Source: CAVRXT01 sp049644285 (GTDB taxonomy: Bacteria; Acidobacteriota; Terriglobia; Acidiferrales; UBA7541). Taken from it: a DNA stretch of 43,081 bases. Numbering within the stretch: position 1 is the first letter of the stretch; the number at the start of each line of letters is the position of its first letter. The notes under the pieces are model-generated. The model searched no databases and had not been told where the DNA came from. It saw nothing but the letters and a program-made list of their open reading frames with translations. Shown piece by piece: positions 32,456 through 41,247 of the stretch. The DNA lies in NCBI GenBank assembly GCA_049644285.1, contig JBARRP010000161.1, forward strand, positions 1 to 43,081, in the 5' to 3' direction. The translations under genes were made by a program, and so were the position numbers.

Positions 32456-35400
32456 ATGGCTACCGCAAATCATTCGAGCGTTGATCTAGGGTTAATGCTG
32501 CCCTCGAAGGCTGCGCCCGAGCTCTTTCCGCAGCAAAGGGTGATCGGCGAGCCGGTGGCTACTCGCCCGAAGCGCACGAACGAGGACGAGCTGCGCTCTT
32601 GCGCCCAGATGGAGGCGGACGCGTGGAAGCCTGTCGCAACCATCGAGCGCATGGTTGTCCTTGAGGCCAGATGGAAAGAAACTGACCAGGCAATCGTACA
32701 CGCATGCCAGAGGCTGCAAGAGCTCGACCAGGCCGGAGCCAAGCCAACCGGAGACGCACTGTCGCTTCTGGAAAATTCAGGTCTGCTGCGCGCGGCCCTT
32801 CGAGAAGCGCACGATGGGCTTGGCCATGCTGGGGGCCTGCCGCAAATTGAGCGCGCTAATTCTGAGCGGGTGCCTCGCGCCTACGCCGCCGCAAAAAGTT
32901 TCCTCCGAGCGGTCAAGTACGACTTCGACGACGTCCGGTTTTGTACCTTCTTGACCGCAATCCAGGAAGACTCCGCTTTTGGATTTGCCGAGCTTTGGAT
33001 GTTGAAGTCGTTCACACAACTGGCATTGCTGGAAGGCATCGGTAAGATCGCAGAAGAATTGAGCTCTGAGGAGCGAATCGACGGACAAACGTCCTCGGTG
33101 AAGACGAGGGAGGTCACGCTCCCCACTTTGGTGAACAGTGTCCGGCGGCTCGATGACGCCGATTGGAAACAATTATTTTATGAGATAAGCGAGGCCGAGA
33201 AGATTTTGCTGCAAGACCCGCTGGGGGCCTACGGCCGCATGGAGCTCGAAAGCCGCGAGGCCTATTGGCAAGCGTTGGCAGAGTTGGCCGCCCATTCGCC
33301 GTGCAGCGAGCAGGAAATTGCGCAGAAGGCTGTGGCATTGGCCCGCGCGCCGAACCACGCTCGAACTCAGCGCGCTAACGAACGCCGGTCCCACGTTGGC
33401 TACTATCTTCTGGACGATGGCAGGAACATCCTCAAGCAGGAGATCGGATACCGTTTCTCAATCTTCATGCGGATTCAAGAAGCCTTCCTGCGCCGGCCGG
33501 AATTCCCATACATCATCGGGATCGAACTGGGCACTCTCGCGGTGCTGGCGCTGGTGTTTGCGGCCTCCAATGTGAAGCTTTCCGGACTCATCGTATTGGC
33601 GCTCTTTCTGCTTCCGGCGATCGAATGTGCGGTGGCCACGATGAATCTACTGGCAACGCAGCTGGTGCGGCCAAAGCTGCTTCCCAAACTGGATTTTTCA
33701 GAGGGTATACCGCGCGACAGCACCACCATGGTCGTCATTCCGACTCTGGCTATCAGCGAAGAGCAGGTCAGGCGAGCGGTGAACGATCTCGAGGTCCGCT
33801 ATCTGGCCAACCGGGACGCTCATCTGCATTTTGCCTTGCTCACCGACCCGCCCGATTCCGTGACGCCGTCCGACGAAAAAGACGCGCTGGCCGGACTTTG
33901 CTCGAATCTTATTCAGGAGCTGAACGAAAAGTATGCGGGTGACGCCAAAGGCTCTTTCTTTCATTTCCACCGCCACCGCGCCTACAACGCCTCGGAAGGA
34001 ATATGGATGGGGTGGGAGCGAAAGCGCGGGAAGCTGCTCGATTTCAACAATCTCATTCTCAACAAGAATGATAACTTCCCGGTCAAGACGGGGAATCTGT
34101 CGATCCTCCCCGAAGTCAAATACGTGATCACCCTGGACCTGGATACGCAATTGCCGCGGGACTCAGCGCGCAAGCTCGTCGGCGCCCTGGCGCACCCGCT
34201 CAACCGCGCGGTCATTGATCCAGCCACCAATACCGTCGTCGAAGGCTATGGGATTCTCCAGCCGCGGGTGGCCATCAGCATTAAATCGGCAGGCCTTTCG
34301 CGCCTGGCAGCCATTTGTTCAGCGGACACAGGCTTCGACATCTACACCCGAGCCATTTCTGACGTCTATCAGGACTTGTTCGGCGAGGGGATTTTTACAG
34401 GGAAGGGAATCTATGAGGTTGAAGCCTTTCAGCAAGTCCTCGAACATCGATTCCCGTGCAATGCCGTACTGAGCCACGACCTGATCGAAGGTTGCTATGC
34501 GCGGGCAGGACTGTTGTCGGATGTCGAGGTCGTCGACGATTATCCCTCTCATTTCAGCGCCTACAGCCGGCGAAAGCACCGCTGGGTTCGCGGAGATTGG
34601 CAAATTATGCTGTGGCTGCTTCCCCGGGTCCGAAACTATTTCGGCGAGGTTGTTCGCAATCCGCTGAGCCTGATCTCCCGTTGGAAGATCATCGACAATC
34701 TGCGTCGTAGTCTGAGCGAATTTGCAACCTTTCTGCTTTTTTTGTGTTGCTGGCTCCTTCTGCCCGGCAAGGCTGCCTTTTGGACGATCGTAACTCTGGC
34801 CATCCTTTCCTTTCCAACCTACCTCCAGTTTGGTGTTTCGATCGTAAGGGCGGGTCGCGCGCGTTACACGAACGCTTTTTGGAAGAAGATGGCCTCCGAT
34901 TTCCTAAGCGCGCATGCGAATCTCTTTTTCAGGCTCACATTTCTTTGCCATCAAAGTTTGTTGACACTGGACGCGGTGGTGCGGACGGTCGTTCGGATGA
35001 CGATCACGCACAAGAGACTCTTGGAATGGGAGACCGCCGCCGAAGCGGAATTGGTGGCCGGCAAATCGAGTCCGGCCGAAGCTTATCTGAACTGGACGCC
35101 GTGGCTCTCCTTCGCGCTTGCGGCGGTCACTGCCGTTTGCCGCCCCACCTCGCTTGCGGCTGCCTTGCCGCTGCTTATCCTGTGGGGTTCGTCGAAGATC
35201 TTTTGCCGATGGCTGAACAGGCCGCGCCGCGCGGGTGGAACCCGGATCAACGCCCGGGAACGCGCCACTCTTCGCAATGCGGCCTTGCGGACATGGCGTT
35301 TCTTCCGCGAATTCAGCACCGCCGAAGAGAACTGGCTGATCCCCGATACAATCCAGGAGACGCCCCCCCTTGTGGCGCATCGCATTTCTCCGACGAATCT

Positions 35401-37123
35401 CGGATTTCTCCTCGATTCAAGACTCGCGGCGTATGACCTTGGCTTCCTCACCCTGCCGGAGTTTGTTAGTGCAACCGAGAGAACTCTCGGGACCATCGGC
35501 CGCATGGAGAAGTCAAACGGGCATCTCTACAACTGGTACGACACCCTCACCCTGAAGGCGTTTACGCCGCTGTTCGTCTCAAGCGTGGATAACGGCAATC
35601 TGGTCTGCTGCTTGTGGACACTAAAGCACGGCTGCTTGGAAGCGATGCGGGAACCGCTTTTCCGGGAAGAACTTTGGAAAGGAATTCACGATCACCTTGA
35701 GATCATCGAAGAGCTGCTCGCAAATCGCGCAGAGAATCGGGAAATGGTGCTCGCCGTCCGGGAATTGAAGCTGCGCGTGGAATGGCTGGCGGGGTCCGAT
35801 TCGGCCTGGCTGGAGGCTGTTCTCGACTTGGAAGTTGAAGTAACGGCATTAGAAAAAAGGTTGCTGAATGTCGATGCGTCCGACGAGGCCAGATGGTGGA
35901 TGCACGAGTTGCTGATGCGGCTGAGTAATCTGGCGATGATGGTGCACGACTTTGCGCCATGGCTCCTGCCTCAGTTTGCGAAGCATCTTCGTGATCCCGA
36001 AATGAGCCAGGAAATCGGTGTCGCAGGTCTCACTCTCGAATCCGCGCCTCGAATACAGGCCGCGCTTGATGAGGAGCTCCGGAAAATAATCGAGAGCCAG
36101 GCGACCGGTTCCGAGAGCCGTTCTGCGGCGGAATTTCTGCGCGCGGCCCTCTCCAGGTCAGCCAGCCTGTCTGCGGATATCGCCAGGAGGCTTACCGGTC
36201 TTGCCGCAGCCGCCGATGCCCTCGCGCAGGGCATGGATTTCGCATTCTTCTATAACCCGAAGAAAAGGCTGCTTTCAATCGGTTATGATGCAGAGAAAGC
36301 GAGCCTCCACGGAAGCCATTACGACCTCCTGGCGTCGGAAGCGCGCGCCGCCGTTTTTGTCGCCATCGCCAAAGGCGAAATCCCCCAGCAAAGCTGGTTC
36401 CGCCTGGGAAGGTCATTCACCACTCACGACAACGCGCCGGTGCTGTCTTCCTGGACGGGAACGATGTTCGAATACCTGCTGCCATCCCTCTGGATGAAGA
36501 CCTATCCGAACACGATTCTGGATCAAAGCGCGCGAGCGGCGCTCCGCGCCCAGAAAAGATTTGCGAAGAGCAAGTCGATCCCTTGGGGAATCTCCGAATG
36601 TTCCTGCAATGAGACCAACCCCGATGGCCAATATCGCTATCACGCATTCGGAATACCCGGCTTGGGTCTGAAACGTGAGACTTCCAACGATATTGTGGTC
36701 TCACCGTACTCTTCTTTCCTCGGCTTGCTGGTCGATGCTGCCAGCGCTGCGAAGAATCTTCGGAAGATGAAAAAGATGGGATGGCTTGGGGCGTGCGGCT
36801 TTTACGAGGCGGCGGACTTTACTCCCGCGCGGGTGAGTCCGGGCCACCGCTGCGAGATCGTGCGTTGCTGGATGGCTCACCATCAGGGAATGAGCCTGGT
36901 TGCGGCTGCCAACGTCCTTTGTGATTCGCCGATGCATCGGCGCTTCCACGCCGAACCCATGGTGGCCGCCACCGAGAGGCTGCTCCATGAGAAGTTACCG
37001 TTCATACCTGCGGTTGAATTCGCGGACACTGAAGAAGATTCGTCCATTCTATTGGGGTTGCAGCAAAGGTTGCTGCGACCCGAGTTTTGGGGTCCTCCCC
37101 CGGTCCTTGGCACGTCAGCGTGA
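32456..37123 (+). CDS. Cyclic beta-1,2-glucan synthase-like, lacking GH94 module
   Basis: 1555 residues. Related to cyclic beta-1,2-glucan synthases (NdvB/ChvB/Cgs, about 2800 residues), which have a GT84 glycosyltransferase, a middle transglycosylase/cyclisation region (family GH189, glucoamylase-like) and a C-terminal GH94 phosphorylase that trims chain length. Seen here: transmembrane segments near 350-400, 740-800 and 880-915; GT motifs ITLDLDTQLPRD near 558, CYARAGLLSDVEVVDD, and HRWVRGDWQ near 707; then the glucoamylase-like region with NWYDTLTLKAF, PWGISECSCNE near 1376 and RCWMAHHQGMSL near 1473. The protein stops about 80 residues later with a normal stop codon and no continuing frame, so the GH94 module is absent. 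Encoded 21 bases after an ABC exporter and before a GH39 gene. Short form or truncation is open. Confidence 0.85.
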   Translation: MATANHSSVDLGLMLPSKAAPELFPQQRVIGEPVATRPKRTNEDELRSCAQMEADAWKPVATIERMVVLEARWKETDQAIVHACQRLQELDQAGAKPTGDALSLLENSGLLRAALREAHDGLGHAGGLPQIERANSERVPRAYAAAKSFLRAVKYDFDDVRFCTFLTAIQEDSAFGFAELWMLKSFTQLALLEGIGKIAEELSSEERIDGQTSSVKTREVTLPTLVNSVRRLDDADWKQLFYEISEAEKILLQDPLGAYGRMELESREAYWQALAELAAHSPCSEQEIAQKAVALARAPNHARTQRANERRSHVGYYLLDDGRNILKQEIGYRFSIFMRIQEAFLRRPEFPYIIGIELGTLAVLALVFAASNVKLSGLIVLALFLLPAIECAVATMNLLATQLVRPKLLPKLDFSEGIPRDSTTMVVIPTLAISEEQVRRAVNDLEVRYLANRDAHLHFALLTDPPDSVTPSDEKDALAGLCSNLIQELNEKYAGDAKGSFFHFHRHRAYNASEGIWMGWERKRGKLLDFNNLILNKNDNFPVKTGNLSILPEVKYVITLDLDTQLPRDSARKLVGALAHPLNRAVIDPATNTVVEGYGILQPRVAISIKSAGLSRLAAICSADTGFDIYTRAISDVYQDLFGEGIFTGKGIYEVEAFQQVLEHRFPCNAVLSHDLIEGCYARAGLLSDVEVVDDYPSHFSAYSRRKHRWVRGDWQIMLWLLPRVRNYFGEVVRNPLSLISRWKIIDNLRRSLSEFATFLLFLCCWLLLPGKAAFWTIVTLAILSFPTYLQFGVSIVRAGRARYTNAFWKKMASDFLSAHANLFFRLTFLCHQSLLTLDAVVRTVVRMTITHKRLLEWETAAEAELVAGKSSPAEAYLNWTPWLSFALAAVTAVCRPTSLAAALPLLILWGSSKIFCRWLNRPRRAGGTRINARERATLRNAALRTWRFFREFSTAEENWLIPDTIQETPPLVAHRISPTNLGFLLDSRLAAYDLGFLTLPEFVSATERTLGTIGRMEKSNGHLYNWYDTLTLKAFTPLFVSSVDNGNLVCCLWTLKHGCLEAMREPLFREELWKGIHDHLEIIEELLANRAENREMVLAVRELKLRVEWLAGSDSAWLEAVLDLEVEVTALEKRLLNVDASDEARWWMHELLMRLSNLAMMVHDFAPWLLPQFAKHLRDPEMSQEIGVAGLTLESAPRIQAALDEELRKIIESQATGSESRSAAEFLRAALSRSASLSADIARRLTGLAAAADALAQGMDFAFFYNPKKRLLSIGYDAEKASLHGSHYDLLASEARAAVFVAIAKGEIPQQSWFRLGRSFTTHDNAPVLSSWTGTMFEYLLPSLWMKTYPNTILDQSARAALRAQKRFAKSKSIPWGISECSCNETNPDGQYRYHAFGIPGLGLKRETSNDIVVSPYSSFLGLLVDAASAAKNLRKMKKMGWLGACGFYEAADFTPARVSPGHRCEIVRCWMAHHQGMSLVAAANVLCDSPMHRRFHAEPMVAATERLLHEKLPFIPAVEFADTEEDSSILLGLQQRLLRPEFWGPPPVLGTSA

Positions 37124-37266
37124 CTGATGACTTCGCGATGACTGGCGAAAGTCACGTCGCACAATGCCCGTGACATCGTCCACTTGGCGTGTGGCACGGG
37201 ACTGGCGCCGAGTGATCGCGATTCTCAAGCCCAATTCAGCACGCTGCGAGCAACAAACCGAACGGG

Positions 37267-38859
37267 ATGGCGGCAATTGTTGAAGGCGCGCTTTCGCTCT
37301 GGCGTGCCGCATCCGGTCAGGAGTCCAAATTGTCAAAGGTGGCCAAGCGGGGCGTGTGTGTCCACTTTCTCCTGCTGACAGTTTGGATTGCTTGTGTTCA
37401 CGCGCCGCAGCCAGCCCGCGCTCAAGCTCAAACAGAGACCATCGAGGTAGATCCAAGGGCCGCGAGCCATCCTTTTCCTCACTGCTGGGAGCGCATGTTC
37501 GGCTCCGGACGAGCGATACTGAGCCTGCGCGAGAGTTACCGCCGCGACCTGCGCGCGGTGAAGCAGGCTACCGGGTTTGAATTCGTCCGTTTCCATGCGA
37601 TTTTTCATGATGAGGTCGGCCTTTACGATGAAGACGCCGATGGGAAGCCAGTCTACAATTTCTCCTATGTAGATCAAATTTATGACGGTCTCTTGGAGAA
37701 TGGCGTCCGCCCGTTTGTCGAATTGAGCTTCATGCCCAAGAAGCTGGCCGCGCAGCAGATTCTGCATCCCTTCTGGTACAAGCCGATTCCTTCCCCGCCC
37801 AAGGACTCGGCCAAATGGGATGACCTCGTTTCTCATTTCGCTCAACACCTTGTGGATCGCTACGGCATCAGTGAAGTCTCCCAGTGGTATTTCGAAGTCT
37901 GGAACGAGCCCAATCTTGATTTCTGGTCCGGAGAGCCCAAGGAGTCCACCTACTACCTGCTTTACGACGCGACGGCGCGAGCGTTAAAGAAAGTGAGCTC
38001 CCGGTTGCGCGTCGGTGGGCCGGCCACTGCCCAGGCGGCGTGGGTCGATCGCTTCATCCGTCACTGTGTCGAGAATCAGATTCCCGTCGACTTTGTTTCC
38101 ACCCATGTCTATGCGAACGACTTGGCGAAGGACGTCTTTGCCACCACTGAAACGATTCCACGCACGCAGATGGTTTGCCGCGCGGTCCAGAAGGTTCACG
38201 ATCAGGTGAGAGCATCGCCCCGTCCGGAACTGCCGCTCATTTGGAGCGAGTACAATGCGAGCTACAAGAACGAGCCTGCGGTCACCGACTCGGTCTTCAT
38301 GGGCCCTTGGCTCGCCGACACGATCCGGCAATGCGATGGCATGGTCGACATGCTGTCGTATTGGACGTTTTCGGATGTCTTCGAAGAGCAGGGCGTTGTC
38401 AAGCAGCCCTTCTACGGAGGGTTCGGCTTGATTGCGGAAGATGGTCTCCCGAAACCTTCCTTCAACGCTTTCAAATTGTTGCATCGGCTCGGCGATCAGC
38501 GGATTGCGCTGGATTCGAAATCAGCGCTGGTGACGCGGCGGGCCGATGGCACCCTGGTGATGGCGGTATGGAACCTATCGTTGCCGGAAGAGAGCGGCGA
38601 AACGAGAGATGTCAAGATCGTCCTCAAAGGAGATACGGGCAATCGTCGCGTTGTTATCTCTCGCCTGGATTCAACGCACGGATCGTTGCTCAGCGCTTAC
38701 AACGCGATGGGCAGGCCAATCTCTCCCACTCGCCGGCAGATTGAAGAACTCCGTCGCGCGGCAGAGCTCCCACCACCCGAAACGAAAATGCTCCACCACG
38801 GCGAGCTCACGATTGCGCTCCCGCCTCAAGGACTCGCCGTGATCGAATTTCAGCGATGA
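37267..38859 (+). CDS. Exported GH39-type glycoside hydrolase
   Basis: 530 residues. A hydrophobic leader (about 30-47, GVCVHFLLLTVWIACVHAP, then QARAQ) suggests export. The (beta/alpha)8 domain matches GH39: acid/base E214 in YFEVWNEPNLDFW, nucleophile E328 in LIWSEYNAS, and the family segments VRFHAIFHDEVG and YWTFSDVFEE. A C-terminal beta-domain follows. GH39 members include beta-xylosidases and PslG, an endoglycosidase linked to Psl exopolysaccharide, so the enzyme may trim a secreted polymer; specificity cannot be read. The gene follows the glucan synthase by 144 bases on the same strand. ATG start without a strong ribosome binding site; an internal TTG near 37330 is possible. Its end overlaps the convergent gene by 10 bases. 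Confidence 0.85.
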   Translation: MAAIVEGALSLWRAASGQESKLSKVAKRGVCVHFLLLTVWIACVHAPQPARAQAQTETIEVDPRAASHPFPHCWERMFGSGRAILSLRESYRRDLRAVKQATGFEFVRFHAIFHDEVGLYDEDADGKPVYNFSYVDQIYDGLLENGVRPFVELSFMPKKLAAQQILHPFWYKPIPSPPKDSAKWDDLVSHFAQHLVDRYGISEVSQWYFEVWNEPNLDFWSGEPKESTYYLLYDATARALKKVSSRLRVGGPATAQAAWVDRFIRHCVENQIPVDFVSTHVYANDLAKDVFATTETIPRTQMVCRAVQKVHDQVRASPRPELPLIWSEYNASYKNEPAVTDSVFMGPWLADTIRQCDGMVDMLSYWTFSDVFEEQGVVKQPFYGGFGLIAEDGLPKPSFNAFKLLHRLGDQRIALDSKSALVTRRADGTLVMAVWNLSLPEESGETRDVKIVLKGDTGNRRVVISRLDSTHGSLLSAYNAMGRPISPTRRQIEELRRAAELPPPETKMLHHGELTIALPPQGLAVIEFQR

Positions 38860-40280
38860 CTTGACCCCTTGGGGCCGGCGGAGGATGAAGATTGCCCGGC
38901 CTGTTGCGTTCCGGAGGGCTGATAAGCCTTGAACCCGGCGCGTTCCATGCCCCGCTGCGCTTCCGGGTTCTTCATGAAAGTATCCCAGACAAACGCGGTG
39001 CGCGCGTTCTCCGCCATCACCATCGTAATTCCCGCGTCAATTCCGACAACATCGCTGTCGTACCAGTTCTTCAGCGGATTGAAAGCATCCACGAATCCAT
39101 AGCGGCTCCAGGTTCCCGCTTCATATCGATTTTTGATCGTTCGAAGGACACGCATGGCAGCCTGGGGCAGAAACGGCAGCGAACCTGCCGCGGCGCTGGG
39201 AACAACGGTTCCATCGATCGGCCCGGTCGAAGGGGGGCCGCCCCACACCTCGTATCCTTTTTCCGAATCCGAAGCGGTGATGCCCCACAGGTCATCGGTG
39301 TAATCCGGGAACTGCCTTGCCAAGCTCAGGCAGAAACGCCGGTGGACATCCGTGGCAAGGATCGAATTCTGAAAGTAGTCCGCGTAGCGGTCACGCTTAT
39401 CCCGGAAGTCAAACCAAGCTTGGGAATACTGGTGCACAAATAAAGGAGCGTACGAGCCGATAAATCGAACGCCATCGTATTCGAAGGTGGTGCGCTTCCA
39501 AGCGTCCCAGGTTTCTGTCGGCAACGGATGGGCAATCGATCCCAATCCCAACAGATACATCATCATCATTTCGCTGTAGCTGTCCCAGCGATACTGCAGG
39601 AAGCCGGTTTCGGGCGTCCATCCGTGAGGCAATATACGCGTGTCTTCCGAAAGCCAGTTCCAGTCAACCCGATTAAAGATTGCGTGCGCCAATTGACCGA
39701 TTTCGGAATGCGAAAAGTGCTGTCCGGCGGCGAGGATTCCGCAAAGCAAAATCGATGTGTCGATGGAAGAAACTTCTGAGTGCAACAGCCGTTGGCCCGT
39801 ATTTATGTCGGCCCAGTGATAGAAGAATCCCCGCTGATGTGGCAGTTTCTTCCATAGAAAGCGCAATGCAGTGAGAGCGCGTTCCCGCGCCTGCGAGTAG
39901 GAAATGAACCCGCGCTTTTCTCCGATGCACAGAGCCGTCAGCCCGAAGCCTGTTGCCGCAATACTTCCCAAGGCGCTTTTGTCGGGTCTGTCGGGCCAGC
40001 GCACGTTGCTCCGGTCCTTTACAATGCCGGTTTCCGGGTTGGTCTGTTCCCAAAAATAGAGGAAATTAGCCCTTTCGAGTTCCTCCAGGAATAACTCATC
40101 GCTCTGGGAAAACTCTGTTTGGTTTGGATCGCGCACCCAGCGAGCGACCTGTTCCTTTGAGGCTCTTGCAAGCGGCGGTAGCACCCATCCAGGAAACGAG
40201 ATACAGGCGCCAACGCCGGCGATCTGCTTCAATAGCTGCCGGCGGGAGAGCGGCTGGGAGTTTGGTTGTGCCGGGTCCAT
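38850..40280 (-). CDS. Tat-exported GH144-like beta-1,2-glucanase-type protein
   Basis: 476 residues. The start ATG 40280 (MDPAQPNSQPLSRRQLLKQ) gives a twin-arginine leader (R13-R14) followed by a hydrophobic core and PPLARA; the frame is open to 40628 but that region is Arg/Cys-rich and repetitive, so not coding. The mature part belongs to the glucoamylase-like family that includes GH144 endo-beta-1,2-glucanases: HWADINTG, HSEVSSIDTSIL (E169, D174), HGWTPETGFLQYRWDSYSEMM, DLWGITASDSEKGYEVWGG and AGITMVMAENARTAFVWD. GH144 relatives hydrolyse linear beta-1,2-glucan; this protein's activity is inferred. Its gene is convergent with the GH39 gene (10-base overlap), matching the glucan locus. Confidence 0.85.
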   Translation of the reverse strand: MDPAQPNSQPLSRRQLLKQIAGVGACISFPGWVLPPLARASKEQVARWVRDPNQTEFSQSDELFLEELERANFLYFWEQTNPETGIVKDRSNVRWPDRPDKSALGSIAATGFGLTALCIGEKRGFISYSQARERALTALRFLWKKLPHQRGFFYHWADINTGQRLLHSEVSSIDTSILLCGILAAGQHFSHSEIGQLAHAIFNRVDWNWLSEDTRILPHGWTPETGFLQYRWDSYSEMMMMYLLGLGSIAHPLPTETWDAWKRTTFEYDGVRFIGSYAPLFVHQYSQAWFDFRDKRDRYADYFQNSILATDVHRRFCLSLARQFPDYTDDLWGITASDSEKGYEVWGGPPSTGPIDGTVVPSAAAGSLPFLPQAAMRVLRTIKNRYEAGTWSRYGFVDAFNPLKNWYDSDVVGIDAGITMVMAENARTAFVWDTFMKNPEAQRGMERAGFKAYQPSGTQQAGQSSSSAGPKGSSHR

Positions 40281-41247
40281 CACGATAATTCTAAACGATC
40301 TTGATTTCGAATAGAACGGCAGGCACGGCAGCGCGGACGATCGGTAAATGGTCGAGCCGTGTCGCGGGAATGACCGGGAGCGGTGAGCGCCTGAACTTAA
40401 GGTGGTTTTCCTCGCGGCTGTGCGAGTTTGGCAAGTTTGGATCTGTATTGTTTTGATGCAAGGCGGGTAGAGAGAGCGTCTCCGGTTTTGGAGTCTTTGC
40501 CGACCCCGCTGGTGGCAGCGGTGGCCTCGGGCGTTGATGTGCTGGCAGGCTTGGGAGGCAGGGACGGGGAGCAGTCGTAGGAGGTAAGACCCCCTCCCCC
40601 CTAGGTTTTTGCAACGATGTGATTCCATGGGAGTTGCTCGGTGGGGTCGGTCAAGGATGTGATTCTTCTAGAGATGAGAGGTTGGAGGTTAGAGATTAGA
40701 AGGTTAAAGATTAGAGAAGGGGCCGACTCGGGAGCGCGCTGGAAGAGGGGGTAGGACCATCTAGAGGTGAGAAGTTGGAGGTTAGAGGTTAGAAAAGGGT
40801 ACGAATCGCTCCGCACTGGGGTTCTTTGTAAGGATTTGACTGTGTGGCGGCGATTCACGAGGCACGTTAGCATGGGAGTACACAGCTGTCAAATGGGTAC
40901 TTGTGTAAAACGGGGCGCGCGACTGGAAGTGCGGCAGAAACGGTCCGATCGTTCGCATCGAGAGCAGCTCGCGGGTCGGCTTGGTCAGCGCAAGCTAGAC
41001 CGAAGGATTGATAGGGCGCTTTCGTCCCGAGGCACATCGGGATTCGGATAGAAGAATCATGGCCGACGTAGATGGCCGTATCGATGGTTGGGACGATTCC
41101 ACCGAGAGATGATTCATCGTGCGATTTCCAGAGTCTTGGTCCTCCGCCTTCTCTCTGGCAACCACGCGGTGCCCCAAGCACCGCTCAGGAGATCTCTGTG
41201 CTTGACAACGCCTTCGTTCTTATCGAGGGCCACCCGCGAAGGTTCTC
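40281..41247. other. Intergenic region with imperfect repeats
   Basis: 967 bases between the GH144-like gene and the reverse transcriptase gene. The main feature is a pair of diverged direct repeats of about 36 bases (40668-40703, 40761-40796) made of TTAGAG/GTTGGAGGTTAGA-like units. Open frames across this region come from the repeats and look non-coding. Confidence 0.45.
40668..40796 (+). repeat. Pair of imperfect direct repeats (GTTGGAGGTTAGAG units)
   Basis: Two copies of about 36 bases, at 40668-40703 and 40761-40796, differ at only a few positions; both begin with CTAGAG and contain GTTGGAGGTTAGAG. The 57 bases between them are G/A-rich. Such low-complexity repeat pairs are sometimes dispersed in Acidobacteriota intergenic DNA. 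Confidence 0.6.

Noticed and set aside
40281..40628. N-terminal extension of the GH144-like gene
   Set aside because: Arg/Cys-rich, repetitive and not protein-like; the twin-arginine leader starts at ATG 40280.
40601..40873. Minus-strand frame reading LTSNLQLLTS and similar
   Set aside because: It is a translation of the TTAGAG-type DNA repeats rather than a real protein.
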